Source: Rhizobacter sp964253025 (lineage in GTDB: Bacteria > Pseudomonadota > Gammaproteobacteria > Burkholderiales > Burkholderiaceae_C). From it: a stretch of DNA of 64,000 bases. Below, piece by piece: positions 8,392 to 17,553 of the stretch. The notes under the pieces were generated by a model. The model ran no database searches and had not been told where the DNA came from. It saw only the letters and a program-made list of their open reading frames with translations. The DNA lies in assembly GCF_964253025.1 (NCBI RefSeq), contig NZ_CAXUQC020000001.1, positions 4,216,001 through 4,280,000 of the forward strand. The letters run 5' to 3'. A program made the position numbers and the translations under genes. Every line of letters starts with the position of its first letter. Within the stretch, counting starts at the first letter, position 1.

Positions 8392-9273
8392 TCAGCCCAG
8401 GGCAAGATCGATCACGACGCCCACAAAGACCGAAAATCCCACCCAGTGGTTGATCCGGAAGGCCCGGAAGCAACCCTCCCTCGTGCGCCGGCGGATCAGC
8501 GCGAAGTGCCACGCGACCTGCGCGGCCGCGACGGCCACCCCGGCCATCGCCCAGCCACCCAGCCCGGCTCGCCAGCCGATCCAGGTCCACAGGGCCAACG
8601 CCGCCAGGTAGAACGCCATGACCCCGGCGACGTCGAACCGGCCGAGCGTGATGGCGGACGTCTGGATGCCGATGCGCAGGTCGTCGTCACGGTCCACCAT
8701 GGCGTACTCGGTGTCGTAGGCAAGCACCCAGAACAGGTTGCCGAGCAGCAGCCACCACGCCGCGGCGGGCACGCGACCCTGCACCGCCGCGAAAGCCATC
8801 GGGATGCCGAAGCTGAAGGCCACCCCCAGCACCGCCTGCGGCATGGAGAAGAAGCGCTTGGTGAACGGGTACACGATCGCCACGGCGAGGGCCGCGAAGC
8901 TCATGCCGATGGTGAGCGGGTTGGTGGTGAGCACGAGGCCGAAGGCGACCAGCGCCAGCACGGCGCCCGCGAGCAGCGCCCGGCGCACGGACAGCCGCCC
9001 GCTCGTCACCGGGCGCTCTGCGGTGCGCTTGACGTGGCGGTCGAAGTCGCGATCGGCCACATCGTTCACGGCGCAGCCTGCACTTCGCATCAGGAACGTG
9101 CCGAGGGCGAACACGGCCAGCAGGTGCCAGCCGGGGAACCCGTCGGCCGCCAGCCAGAGGGCCGCCAAGGTGGGCCACAGCAGCAGGTAGGTGCCCGCCG
9201 GCCGACTCCAGCGGATCAGGTCGAGGTAGAGGGACAGCCGCGAGGGCGCCGGTGCGGACCCGCCGACCTGCAT
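8392..9273 (-). CDS. ubiA: 4-hydroxybenzoate polyprenyltransferase UbiA
   Basis: 293 residues, nine-helix prenyltransferase of the inner membrane. The first Asp-rich motif is NDVADRDFD (N70-D78), binding Mg2+-prenyl diphosphate; the second (DTEYAMVDRDDD) is at about 195-206. It joins the polyprenyl tail to 4-hydroxybenzoate in ubiquinone synthesis. The N-terminal motif LIRWSRPAGTYLLLWPTLAAL is typical of UbiA rather than of heme O synthase or chlorophyll synthase. It starts 3 bp downstream of the prfC stop on the same strand. Confidence 0.95.
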   Translation of the reverse strand: MQVGGSAPAPSRLSLYLDLIRWSRPAGTYLLLWPTLAALWLAADGFPGWHLLAVFALGTFLMRSAGCAVNDVADRDFDRHVKRTAERPVTSGRLSVRRALLAGAVLALVAFGLVLTTNPLTIGMSFAALAVAIVYPFTKRFFSMPQAVLGVAFSFGIPMAFAAVQGRVPAAAWWLLLGNLFWVLAYDTEYAMVDRDDDLRIGIQTSAITLGRFDVAGVMAFYLAALALWTWIGWRAGLGGWAMAGVAVAAAQVAWHFALIRRRTREGCFRAFRINHWVGFSVFVGVVIDLALG

Positions 9274-9276
9274 GGT

Positions 9277-10905
9277 TCAGCCTTCGAGACGGCGCTGGAA
9301 CACGAGGCCGGCGTGCTCGCGCAGCGCATGGAACTTGATCTTGGGCCAGTTCTCCTCAATGGCCCGCAGCTCGGGGGCGAACTCGACCAGCACCGTCGGC
9401 GCGTCGACCGCGTCATAGGCGACGCGGTGGGAGTTCGCATCGATGAACCGCTTCAGTTCCCGCTCACCGCCGTCCGCCTCGTCGCAGGTCACCCATCGGG
9501 CGACCTGGAACCGGCTCGGCATGATGCGCGCCTTGACGCCGTACTCGTGCTCGAGGCGGTGGGCCACGACTTCGAACTGCAGTTGCCCGACGGCCCCGAG
9601 CAGCAGCATGGCGCTCGCCACCGGGCGGAACACCTGGATCGCGCCTTCCTCGCCGAGCTGGGTGAGGCCGGCGCGCAGCTGCTTGCTGCGCAGGGGATCG
9701 GCCACCTCCACCGTGCGGAACATCTCGGGTGCGAAGAAAGGCAGGCCGGTGAACTGCAGTGCTTCACCTTCGGTGAGCGTATCGCCGAGCTGCAGCACGC
9801 CGTGGTTCGGAATGCCGATGATGTCGCCGGCAAAGGCCTCGTCGAGCAGTTCGCGCCGCTGGCTGAGGAAGCTGACCACGGTGTTGGGTCGCAGTTCCTT
9901 GCCCGAACGCACGACCTTCAAGCGCATGCCGCGCTCGAAGTGGCCGCTCGCCACCCGGACGAAGGCAATGCGGTCGCGGTGGGCCGGGTCCATGTTGGCC
10001 TGGATCTTGAACACGACCCCGCTGAACTTGCGCTCGTCCGGGGCCACCTCGCGCTGCAGCGCCGCGCGCGCGCCCGGCGCCGGGGCCAGGTCGACCAGGG
10101 CGTCCAGCACCTCGCGCACGCCGAAGTTGTTGACGGCCGAGCCGAAGAACATCGGGGTCTGCCGGCCGGCGATGAAGGCCGCCTCGTCGAACGGCGGGGC
10201 GGCATCGCCCAGCAGTTCGATCTCGCCCTGCGCCTGCTCGTAGGGCATGCCGAAGCGCTCGGCATAGGCGGGGTTGTCCAGCCCGTCGAGGATCTCGTCG
10301 TCGTTGTGGTTGCGGTCCTCGCCGGGCGTGAACACCCGCATGCGCTTCTCGCGCAGGTCCATCACGCCGTGGAACTGCTTGCCCATGCCGACCGGCCAGG
10401 TGAACGGCACGACTTCCATGCCGAGCTCGCGCTCGATCTCGTCCATCAGCGCGAGCGGCTCCTGCACCTCGCGGTCCATCTTGTTGACGAAGGTGAGGAT
10501 GGGCGTGTTGCGCGCCCGGCAGACCTGCAGCAGCCGGCGGGTCTGCGGCTCCACGCCATTGGCCGCGTCGATCACCATGAGGGCCGCATCGACCGCCGTC
10601 AGCACGCGGTAGGTGTCTTCCGAGAAGTCCTGGTGGCCCGGGGTGTCGAGCAGGTTGATGACGCAGTCGCGGTACTCCATCTGCATCACGCTGGAGGCCA
10701 CCGAGATGCCGCGCTGCTTCTCGATCTCCATCCAGTCGGACGTCGCATGGCGCGAGGCCTTGCGCGCCTTCACGCTGCCCGCGATCTGGATCGCGCCCGA
10801 GAAGAGCAGCAGCTTTTCCGTGAGCGTGGTCTTGCCCGCGTCGGGGTGGGAGATGATGGCGAAGGTGCGGCGGCGGCGCACCTGGGGCGTGAGGTCGGTC
10901 GACAT
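9277..10905 (-). CDS. prfC: Peptide chain release factor 3
   Basis: 542 residues. Translational GTPase with G1 HPDAGKTT at about 20-27, switch II DTPGHQDF, G4 NKMD, then the RF3-specific domains 2 and 3 (LQFEVVAHRLEHEYGV). RF3 uses GTP to recycle RF1/RF2 from ribosomes after peptide release. The start at 10905 gives the normal N-terminus, a few residues longer than E. coli RF3. The open frame continues about 2 kb upstream without a stop, across genes on the other strand, and is only a high-GC shadow. It is divergent from the small membrane protein gene at 11006. Confidence 0.97.
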   Translation of the reverse strand: MSTDLTPQVRRRRTFAIISHPDAGKTTLTEKLLLFSGAIQIAGSVKARKASRHATSDWMEIEKQRGISVASSVMQMEYRDCVINLLDTPGHQDFSEDTYRVLTAVDAALMVIDAANGVEPQTRRLLQVCRARNTPILTFVNKMDREVQEPLALMDEIERELGMEVVPFTWPVGMGKQFHGVMDLREKRMRVFTPGEDRNHNDDEILDGLDNPAYAERFGMPYEQAQGEIELLGDAAPPFDEAAFIAGRQTPMFFGSAVNNFGVREVLDALVDLAPAPGARAALQREVAPDERKFSGVVFKIQANMDPAHRDRIAFVRVASGHFERGMRLKVVRSGKELRPNTVVSFLSQRRELLDEAFAGDIIGIPNHGVLQLGDTLTEGEALQFTGLPFFAPEMFRTVEVADPLRSKQLRAGLTQLGEEGAIQVFRPVASAMLLLGAVGQLQFEVVAHRLEHEYGVKARIMPSRFQVARWVTCDEADGGERELKRFIDANSHRVAYDAVDAPTVLVEFAPELRAIEENWPKIKFHALREHAGLVFQRRLEG

Positions 10906-11005
10906 GGGGCGAGGCGCGTCAAAACCTTCGATTATCGCGGCGGGCGGGCCGCGCCGGGGCGGCCTATAGTGCGGGCCGTGGTCATTCGCACACCTGAGCT
11001 TCCCG

Positions 11006-11566
11006 ATGCCTGAGCCGATCGCCGAGTTGCTGGCCGGCCTGCGGGCCGTGGGCGGCGCTTCGGCGCTGTTCATTGCCCTGCCCGGGGCGGTGGCGGCGCT
11101 GTGGGCGCTGTACGTGTGGGCGGACGAGGCCCGGACGCGACGCGTGCGACGCATCGCCGGCCTGGCCGCCCTCGCCTTGGGACTGGGCCTGCTGTTGCGC
11201 CTGGGACTGGGATTGATGGGTCCGCCCCCGCTTCTGCCGCTGTGGCAGTGGGCCCTGGGCCTGCTCGTGCTGCCCGTCTTCGTGCGCAGCAGCCGCCTGG
11301 GCGGCGTGGCGGCGATGCTCTTCTTCCTCTGCCTCGCCATGGCCCTGGCCACGGGCGTGAGCTGGGTGGGCGACGTGCAGGTGGCCACCGGCCTTGCGCT
11401 CGTCGCCGGCGCCGGCGCACTCGCCGTCGCCCTGGCGCTCGGCCGTCTTTCCCCGGCGCCCCTCGCGCCACCAGCAGCGCCCGCGCCCGTACCGCCGAAC
11501 GAACTCCAGGACCGCCTGGCCAGCGACGAGGCCAACGAGGCGGCCGACAAGTACACCCGCGAATGA
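11006..11566 (+). CDS. Hypothetical membrane protein
   Basis: 186 residues with about five hydrophobic segments (roughly 17-38, 49-70, 78-92, 98-119, 124-146) and a Pro/Ala-rich then charged C-terminal tail likely to be cytoplasmic. I do not recognise a family. Its stop overlaps the ATG of the adenylate-forming enzyme gene (ATGA), and that gene in turn overlaps pnuC, so it belongs to the same transcript. A role in the NAD-salvage group is possible but not supported by any motif. Low-complexity Ala/Leu content means the gene call relies mainly on the coupling to its neighbour. Confidence 0.65.
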   Translation: MPEPIAELLAGLRAVGGASALFIALPGAVAALWALYVWADEARTRRVRRIAGLAALALGLGLLLRLGLGLMGPPPLLPLWQWALGLLVLPVFVRSSRLGGVAAMLFFLCLAMALATGVSWVGDVQVATGLALVAGAGALAVALALGRLSPAPLAPPAAPAPVPPNELQDRLASDEANEAADKYTRE

Positions 11567-12942
11567 ACGCCCCGCTGCCTGACGACGAGCTGTTCTCGCC
11601 GCGCCGCTTCCCGGTGCTCGGCGCGGCCGGCCGCGCCATGCTGCGTCGCCTGGTCGACCACCCGGGCGCCCCTCGCTACCGCGACCGCAGCGGGCACCGC
11701 CTGGGACGCCTGGACATCTGGCAGGCACGCATGCGCCATTGGGGCATCCAGCGGGCCGAGATGCCATGGCCGCTGGATGCGCGGCTGCCCCCGGCCTGGG
11801 GCGACGCCTGGGTGGCCGCGATGGCGGCGACGGTGCCGGCGGCCCGGGGCCTTGCCGGCCGGCGGTGGGCCGAGATCCCGCTGGTTCGACGGGCCGACCT
11901 TTCTGCCGCGCTGCACCGGTACATGCCGGGCGACGCCCCCGTGGACCGGCTGATCTGCTTTTCGACCAGCGGCACCACCGGTCACCCCCTCAAGGTGCCA
12001 TCGCTGCCCAGGGTGGCCGCCGACTACCAGGCGTTCCATCGACGCGCCCTGCGGCACTTCGGCATCGAGCCGCGTGCGGGGCGAGGGGACGTGGGCATCG
12101 TGCTGGCCGGCTTCCAGCAACGCTGCTTCACCTACGTCTCGGTGAATCCCCTGCAGGGAGAGTGCGGCCTGGCCAAGCTGAACCTGGCGCCCACGGAATG
12201 GCAGGACGCCTGCGACCGTGCGCGCTACCTGGACGACCTGGCGCCGGAACTCATCTCCGGCGACCCCATTTCGCTCGCCGAGCTGACCCGGCTCGGACTG
12301 CGGCACCGGCCGCGTGCCCTGTTGTCGACGTCCATGGCCCTCAGTGACGGCCTGAGGCGCGAACTCGAATGGCGGTTCCGCTGCCCGGTGCTGGACCTGT
12401 ATTCGATGAACGAAGTGGGCCCCATCGGGGTGTTCGACCCGCAGCTGGACGGCCATCTGCTGCTGCAGCCGCGGCTGCATGTGGAGATCGTCGATGCGCA
12501 GGGGCTGCCGCTGCCCTATGGCGCACACGGCGAGGTTGTCGTGAGCGGCGGCTTCAATCCCTGCCTGCCGCTGCTGCGCTACGCCACCGGCGATCATGCG
12601 CGCCTGGAAATGAGCCCGCGCGGACCGGTGCTGCGCGGGCTCGTCGGTCGCGCGCCCGTGCGCTTCCGCAGTCCTTCGGGCGAATGGCTCAACAACGTGG
12701 AGATCAGCCAGGCGCTGGCCCCGTTGAGCCTGGTGCGGTTTGCCCTGCACCAGCAGGCCGATGGCAACCTGGTGCTCGCGGTCGATGCCCTTGAACCGCT
12801 CGACTCCATCGCCTCCCGCCTCCGCGACGCCCTGGAGGATCGCTTTGGCGAGCCGCTGCCGCTCAGCCTCGTGCCGCTGGTGACGGACGACAAGCTGCGC
12901 CAGTACACCAGCGACCTGCCTGGGCACGACCCGACCTGCTGA
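11563..12942 (+). CDS. PaaK/CapK-like adenylate-forming enzyme (putative CoA ligase)
   Basis: 459 residues in the ANL superfamily. It has the ATP-binding P-loop FSTSGTTGHPLKVP at about 144-157, an adenine-pocket motif DLYSMNEVGPIG near 278-289, and YATGDHARL before the C-terminal lid. This is the layout of phenylacetate-CoA ligase (PaaK) and CapK-like proteins, which activate an aromatic or other carboxylic acid as acyl-AMP. The substrate cannot be named. Start and stop overlap the genes on both sides (ATGA and TGATG), and both downstream genes act in nicotinamide riboside salvage, so activation of a pyridine carboxylate is conceivable, but this is speculation from position. Confidence 0.8.
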   Translation: MNAPLPDDELFSPRRFPVLGAAGRAMLRRLVDHPGAPRYRDRSGHRLGRLDIWQARMRHWGIQRAEMPWPLDARLPPAWGDAWVAAMAATVPAARGLAGRRWAEIPLVRRADLSAALHRYMPGDAPVDRLICFSTSGTTGHPLKVPSLPRVAADYQAFHRRALRHFGIEPRAGRGDVGIVLAGFQQRCFTYVSVNPLQGECGLAKLNLAPTEWQDACDRARYLDDLAPELISGDPISLAELTRLGLRHRPRALLSTSMALSDGLRRELEWRFRCPVLDLYSMNEVGPIGVFDPQLDGHLLLQPRLHVEIVDAQGLPLPYGAHGEVVVSGGFNPCLPLLRYATGDHARLEMSPRGPVLRGLVGRAPVRFRSPSGEWLNNVEISQALAPLSLVRFALHQQADGNLVLAVDALEPLDSIASRLRDALEDRFGEPLPLSLVPLVTDDKLRQYTSDLPGHDPTC

Positions 12943-13520
12943 TGCCACCGTTTCTCGAGATCGCCGCCAACCTGGTCACGGCACTGTCCATCGTTCTCGC
13001 GGCGCGCAACCATGTGGCCACCTGGCCCACGGGCATCATCGGCTGCGCGCTCTTCGGGTTCGTGTTTCATGGTGCGCAGCTCTACGCCGACGCCCTGCTG
13101 CAGGTGTTCTTCGTGCTGACCAGCGCCTGGGGCTGGTGGGAGTGGCGAGGGCGCGGCACGGCCCGGCCGGCACCGGTGCGCCGGGTTCGTGCCGCGACCT
13201 TCATGGCGATGGCGGTGGTGGCCGCCGTGGTGACGGCAGGCTACGGCGCAATGCTGCGTCACTTCACCGATGCGCACGCGCCGTTCGCCGACTCCGCGGT
13301 GCTCGCCTTCAGCGTTGCCGCCCAGTGGCTCCTGATGCAGCGGCGGCTCGAGACCTGGGCGTTGTGGCTGCTGGTCAACACGATCGCCGTGCCGCTGTTC
13401 GCCTCGCGCGGCCTGATGCTGACGGCCGGGCTGTACGCGCTGTACTGGTGCAATGCCTGGTGGGGTGGCTGGACGTGGTGGCGCGCATGGCGGGCAAGCG
13501 CTGCTGCGAGCGCCTCATGA
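12942..13520 (+). CDS. pnuC: PnuC, nicotinamide riboside transporter
   Basis: 192 residues with seven or so transmembrane helices. The PnuC signatures are visible: WPTGIIGCALFGFVFH, then YADALLQVFFVLTSAWGWWEW in the third/fourth helix, and the C-terminal YALYWCNAWWGGWTWW. PnuC is a facilitative importer of nicotinamide riboside; trapping needs phosphorylation by the kinase encoded next. Its ATG shares a base with the previous stop and its own stop overlaps the NadR-like start (ATGA), so transport and kinase are translationally coupled. Confidence 0.92.
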   Translation: MPPFLEIAANLVTALSIVLAARNHVATWPTGIIGCALFGFVFHGAQLYADALLQVFFVLTSAWGWWEWRGRGTARPAPVRRVRAATFMAMAVVAAVVTAGYGAMLRHFTDAHAPFADSAVLAFSVAAQWLLMQRRLETWALWLLVNTIAVPLFASRGLMLTAGLYALYWCNAWWGGWTWWRAWRASAAASAS

Positions 13521-14539
13521 GCCGGTTTCGCCTGGGCCTGGTGGTGGGCAAGTTCGCGCCCTTGCACCTCGGGCATGTGGCGCTGGTCGAGCACGCCGCG
13601 GCGCACTGCCACCGGGTGCTGGTGCTCAGCTACTCCCGGCCCGAGTTCGCGGATTGCGGGCCCGAGCGCCGCCGTCGCTGGCTCCAGGAGACCTTTCCGT
13701 TCGCCGAGGTGGAGGTGCTCGAAGCTCGACAGGTGCCGCCCAACGACGCGGACGATGCCACGCACCAGCGCTTCCTCGCGCACCTGCTCGACACCCGGCT
13801 GGCCGGACGGCTCGGCCGCCGGCCCGATGCGCTCTTTGCCAGCGAGCCGTATGCGGCGCCCTGTGCCGCGGTGATGGCGGAGATGTTCGGGCACACCGTG
13901 GCGCCCGTGATGTTCGACGCCGAGCGTCGACGCGTGCCGATCAGCGCGACCCGCCTGCGTGCCGATCCGCCGGCCGGCCTGTGCTGGATGCCGCCCGCGG
14001 TGCGGGCCGACTTCGTGCCGCGCGTCGCCCTGCTCGGCGGCGAGTCGAGCGGCAAGTCGTCGCTGGCGCTGGCGTTGGCCGCGGCCTGGGGCGGCGAAGC
14101 GGTCGCCGAGTACGGCCGGGAACACTGGGAGGCCAGGGGCGGCCACCTGGAGGCGCACGACCTGTTGGCCATCGCCGTGGAGCAATGCCGGCGCGAGGAC
14201 CTCGGCGCACGGTCGGCCTTTCCCGCGCTGGCCTGTGACACCTCGCCCCTCACGACCCTGGGCTACGCGCTGTGGACGCATGGGGAGGCCGACCCGCGGC
14301 TCGCGGCCCTGGCTCGCCGGCCCTATGCGTTGACGGTGCTGTGCGGCGACGAGATCCCGTTCGTGCAGGACGGCACGCGCCGCGATGCGGCGTTTCGCGC
14401 GCGACAGCAAGCGTGGTACCGCCAGGCACTTGGCGAGCGCGGCATCCCGTGGATCGACGCGACCGGCTCGCTGGCCGAGCGCGTCGCGCAGGTGAATGCC
14501 GCGCTGGCCTCAGGCCGCGAGCGCCGTCGCCCGGAGTGA
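13517..14539 (+). CDS. NadR-like bifunctional NMN adenylyltransferase / ribosylnicotinamide kinase
   Basis: 340 residues. The N-terminal nucleotidyltransferase domain has the (H/T)xGH motif in KFAPLHLGH (12-20) and ISATRLR at about 142-148; the C-terminal kinase domain has Walker A GESSGKSS at 175-182. It should phosphorylate nicotinamide riboside to NMN and adenylate NMN to NAD+. It lacks the N-terminal helix-turn-helix of enteric NadR, so it is not a repressor. The overlap with pnuC supports the pathway. Its last 30 bp overlap the convergent DUF349 gene. Confidence 0.92.
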   Translation: MSRFRLGLVVGKFAPLHLGHVALVEHAAAHCHRVLVLSYSRPEFADCGPERRRRWLQETFPFAEVEVLEARQVPPNDADDATHQRFLAHLLDTRLAGRLGRRPDALFASEPYAAPCAAVMAEMFGHTVAPVMFDAERRRVPISATRLRADPPAGLCWMPPAVRADFVPRVALLGGESSGKSSLALALAAAWGGEAVAEYGREHWEARGGHLEAHDLLAIAVEQCRREDLGARSAFPALACDTSPLTTLGYALWTHGEADPRLAALARRPYALTVLCGDEIPFVQDGTRRDAAFRARQQAWYRQALGERGIPWIDATGSLAERVAQVNAALASGRERRRPE

Positions 14540-17389
14540 ACCGGCGGGGCGGCGGCGCAAGACGTCGAGCACCGCATCGAAACGCGCACGCTGGTCTGCA
14601 TCGAGCGCCGCCAGCGGCAGCAGGCGTGCCACCGCCGAGTCGACATCGAGCAGGTCGGCGCCGGTGGTCTGACGGCTCTCCAGAGCCATCTTCATGGCCC
14701 GCAGCTTCAGCTCGCGTCGCTCACCCTGATGCGCCTCCGGCGACGGCATGTCGAGCGCCATCTCCAGCTGCAGCAGCCAGGCGTTGATGGTCGCCGCGTC
14801 CACATCGGCCGCCGGACCACGCTCGAAGCGCTGCTGCAGGGCCGCATCCCAACTGGCCGGCAGCAGGGAAGGATGGGCGGGCCAGGCCGCGAGCAATGCC
14901 TGCGCCTCGCCCTCGCGCTCACGGCGTTCGCACAGCGTGCGGCGCTCCTGCACCACGTCGAGCGCCGCCTGCCAGCTGCGCTGTGCGCTGCTCGACAGGT
15001 GCGACTGGACCTGCTCGCGGGCGTCGCGCCACGCCGTCTCGAGACGGTGCACCTCCGCACGGGGCACCTCGCCGCCACGGCGCCATTCCGCATCCGCCTC
15101 GGCCAGCGTCCGCTTGAGCTCGTGCGCCGGCGCGTCGGCCGGCACGGCCTGGAGCCGTTCGATGAGCGCCTCGCGGGCGAGCTGGTTCACCTTCAGCTCG
15201 TTGTCGCGCGCGCTGAAGGCGGCTTCGCGCTGGGCGAACACCGCATCCGTTTCGGCCTTGAAGCGGGCCCAGAGGGAGTTCTCCGCGCCGCGCGACAGGG
15301 GCAGCGCCTTGGCATGCTCCTGCCACTGCGCTTGCAGGTCGCGGACCCGGGCGACAAGGTCTCGGCCGAGACCGGAGGCGCCTTCGGCGGCCAGTTCCCG
15401 TGCGCGGGCGATGAAGACCTCGCGCGCGGCCTCTGCCTCACGGCGGGCCGCTTCGAGCGGCGCCTCGATGCGATCGACCACGGCGCGCCAACGTGCGAGC
15501 AGGGCGTCGCGCGACTTGTGGGGCACGGTGTGCTCGGGCGGACCCAGCTTGCGCCAGGCGGCACGGAAGGTCTCGAGGGCGCGCGCCTGCTCCCGCCAAC
15601 CCGTGGCCTCGGCATCCGGCGTCGCTTCGAGCGCGGCCAGCAGGGCTTCCCGGGCTTCCAGGTTGGCGCGACGCTCGGCGTCCACGCGGGCCTGCTCGGC
15701 CGCGACCGGCCCATGCGCGGTGGTGAGGGCCGCATCGAAGCGCAGCCACAGGGGCTGGGTCGACGGACCGCCCAGTCGGTCGAGCTCCTTCCATCGCTTG
15801 CGCAGCGCATCGATGGCGGCGGCCTGCTGGCGCGGAGCGATCTTGGCGTCCGGCACGACGGTGGCCGCGGCGAGGGCTTCCGCTTCCTCGACCAGGTCTT
15901 CGCGGGCCCGGGCGCCGCCCCATTGCTGCCACCCCTTGAGGCGGGCATGCTCGGCCCAGAGGGCCTGCAAGCGGCCGCGTTGCACCGGGAGGGCCAGCGC
16001 GTCGAGGGCCGTGAGGTGCTGGTGCGCGACGGCGAGGTGGCCATCGGCCAGCGCGGTTTCGGCCTGCAGCAGCACGCTTTCGGCCTGCGCCACCGCTGCA
16101 GCGTCGGGCGCCGCGGGGCGCGGACGGGCCGGCCGTTCGGCCCGCTTGTCGGCCTTGGGGGCCACGGCCCGCGCCGGCGTCGCATGGGCTCGCAGCCAGG
16201 TTTGCCAGCGCTGCTCGAGTGCCCGCGCGACCGGCTGGGCATCGATCGGCGGCATGGCCTGCCATTGGGCCGTCGGCCCGGCGACATTGAAGGGCTGGGG
16301 CGCGGGCATGGGCCGATCCGTGGGGCCGTCATCCGTTGCGACCGGCGTGGGAACGGCCGGCACGGTGACCGTGGCCGCCTCGCCTTCGGTCGGGGTGCCC
16401 GGTACCTGCGGCACCGCGTCCGCGCTCGCCGGCGCGGAGCCAGCGGCGAGGCCGGCGTCCGGCATGGGTTCAGGTGCGACCGCGGGAGCCGTCTCGGTCG
16501 TCACCGTCGTTTCTGCAGTGGATGCAGGTGGCGTGTCCGGCGACACGGTGGGAGTCGCCGCAGCCGCGGCAGTGGCCTCGGCCGCGGCTTGCGCCGAAGC
16601 CACCGCGGCCGCCTCGAACGCGGCCAGCAGGCTGAGCCTGGCATCGATCTGCGCCGCCACCAGGCGGGCGGCATGCAGTTCGGCCGTGAGCGCGCCATCC
16701 ACATGGCCGGCCGGCAGGGCCGCCTCCAATGACTCCACCGCCTGCACCGCCTGCGCGAGGTGGGTGCGGTCTTCCACACCCTGCGCAACGGCGAGTGACA
16801 CCGTGTGCAGGTGGGCGAGTGCCTGCCGGCTGGCGGCGGTCCAGCGGGCGATGGCCGCCTCCAGCTCGGCGCGCTCGCGCATCAGCGCGGTGAGGTTGTC
16901 GCGCAAGGCGGCAAACCGCGTGGCCTGGGCCGGCTCGACGAGGGTGCCGTCGAGTGCCTGCCAATCGCGGTCCAGGGCCACGAGGCGGTTGGCGGGAATC
17001 AGGTCCGCAGTCTGCAGGGCCTCGGCCGATTGGATCAGGCGCTGCGCGGCCTCGCGGGCCTCGCGCCGGCCCACGGCCGCGGCCAGGCGCTGTTTCGCCG
17101 CCCGGTACACACGGCGGTCGTGGGTGCGGAATTCGCGCTCGGCGGACTTCAGCGAGGCTTCGTCCGCCAGGGCTTCGACGGCGGCGAGCTTGATGTCCAC
17201 CGACGGCGCTTCGCGCGCCAGCGCCAGCAGCGCGGCATCCTGGCCGCGGGCGGCTTCTAGCCGCGTGGCCCAGGCCGCCGTCTCGGCTTCGCGGGCGGCG
17301 ATGTCGGCCACGGACGGCGCAGCCGGTGGGATGGCGGGGGCCGGCGCGACGGTCGTCGGCGTCTTCTTCTTGAGCAACCAGTTCAGCAT
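14510..17389 (-). CDS. DUF349 domain-containing protein
   Basis: 959 residues, large and mostly helical, rich in Ala, Arg, Glu and Trp. It carries several repeats of the DUF349 type (patterns like LWARFKAETDAVFAQREA and LLARWRAVVDRIEAPLEA), interrupted near residues 280-380 by a low-complexity Ala/Pro/Thr/Val linker. No catalytic motif or membrane segment is seen; coiled-coil structure is likely. Function is unknown to me. The start at 17389 gives MLNWLLKKKTPTTVAP, the common N-terminus of this family; a 20-residue longer start exists but is less likely. Monocistronic by position. Confidence 0.85.
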   Translation of the reverse strand: MLNWLLKKKTPTTVAPAPAIPPAAPSVADIAAREAETAAWATRLEAARGQDAALLALAREAPSVDIKLAAVEALADEASLKSAEREFRTHDRRVYRAAKQRLAAAVGRREAREAAQRLIQSAEALQTADLIPANRLVALDRDWQALDGTLVEPAQATRFAALRDNLTALMRERAELEAAIARWTAASRQALAHLHTVSLAVAQGVEDRTHLAQAVQAVESLEAALPAGHVDGALTAELHAARLVAAQIDARLSLLAAFEAAAVASAQAAAEATAAAAATPTVSPDTPPASTAETTVTTETAPAVAPEPMPDAGLAAGSAPASADAVPQVPGTPTEGEAATVTVPAVPTPVATDDGPTDRPMPAPQPFNVAGPTAQWQAMPPIDAQPVARALEQRWQTWLRAHATPARAVAPKADKRAERPARPRPAAPDAAAVAQAESVLLQAETALADGHLAVAHQHLTALDALALPVQRGRLQALWAEHARLKGWQQWGGARAREDLVEEAEALAAATVVPDAKIAPRQQAAAIDALRKRWKELDRLGGPSTQPLWLRFDAALTTAHGPVAAEQARVDAERRANLEAREALLAALEATPDAEATGWREQARALETFRAAWRKLGPPEHTVPHKSRDALLARWRAVVDRIEAPLEAARREAEAAREVFIARARELAAEGASGLGRDLVARVRDLQAQWQEHAKALPLSRGAENSLWARFKAETDAVFAQREAAFSARDNELKVNQLAREALIERLQAVPADAPAHELKRTLAEADAEWRRGGEVPRAEVHRLETAWRDAREQVQSHLSSSAQRSWQAALDVVQERRTLCERREREGEAQALLAAWPAHPSLLPASWDAALQQRFERGPAADVDAATINAWLLQLEMALDMPSPEAHQGERRELKLRAMKMALESRQTTGADLLDVDSAVARLLPLAALDADQRARFDAVLDVLRRRPAGSLRATALAA

Positions 17390-17553
17390 GGTGAGTCCTG
17401 CGTCAGGGGCGGGCGCACCCGTGAGTGCGCGAACCGCGCATTTCACCACGGCGGCAGGCGGTCCCGGGCCGTGACAACCCGCGCGCGCATGCGGGCTCCG
17501 GTTGCCAGGACGCGACGCCGGTCGAACAATCGAGCGACTCGTCCGTCCCTCTC

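Noticed and set aside
8352..8405. Longer start of the diguanylate cyclase
   Set aside because: Would overlap the ubiA stop and adds a segment without family similarity.
10906..12948. 680-residue N-terminal extension of prfC
   Set aside because: Open frame without stops across genes of the opposite strand; typical high-GC shadow with no RF3 homology.
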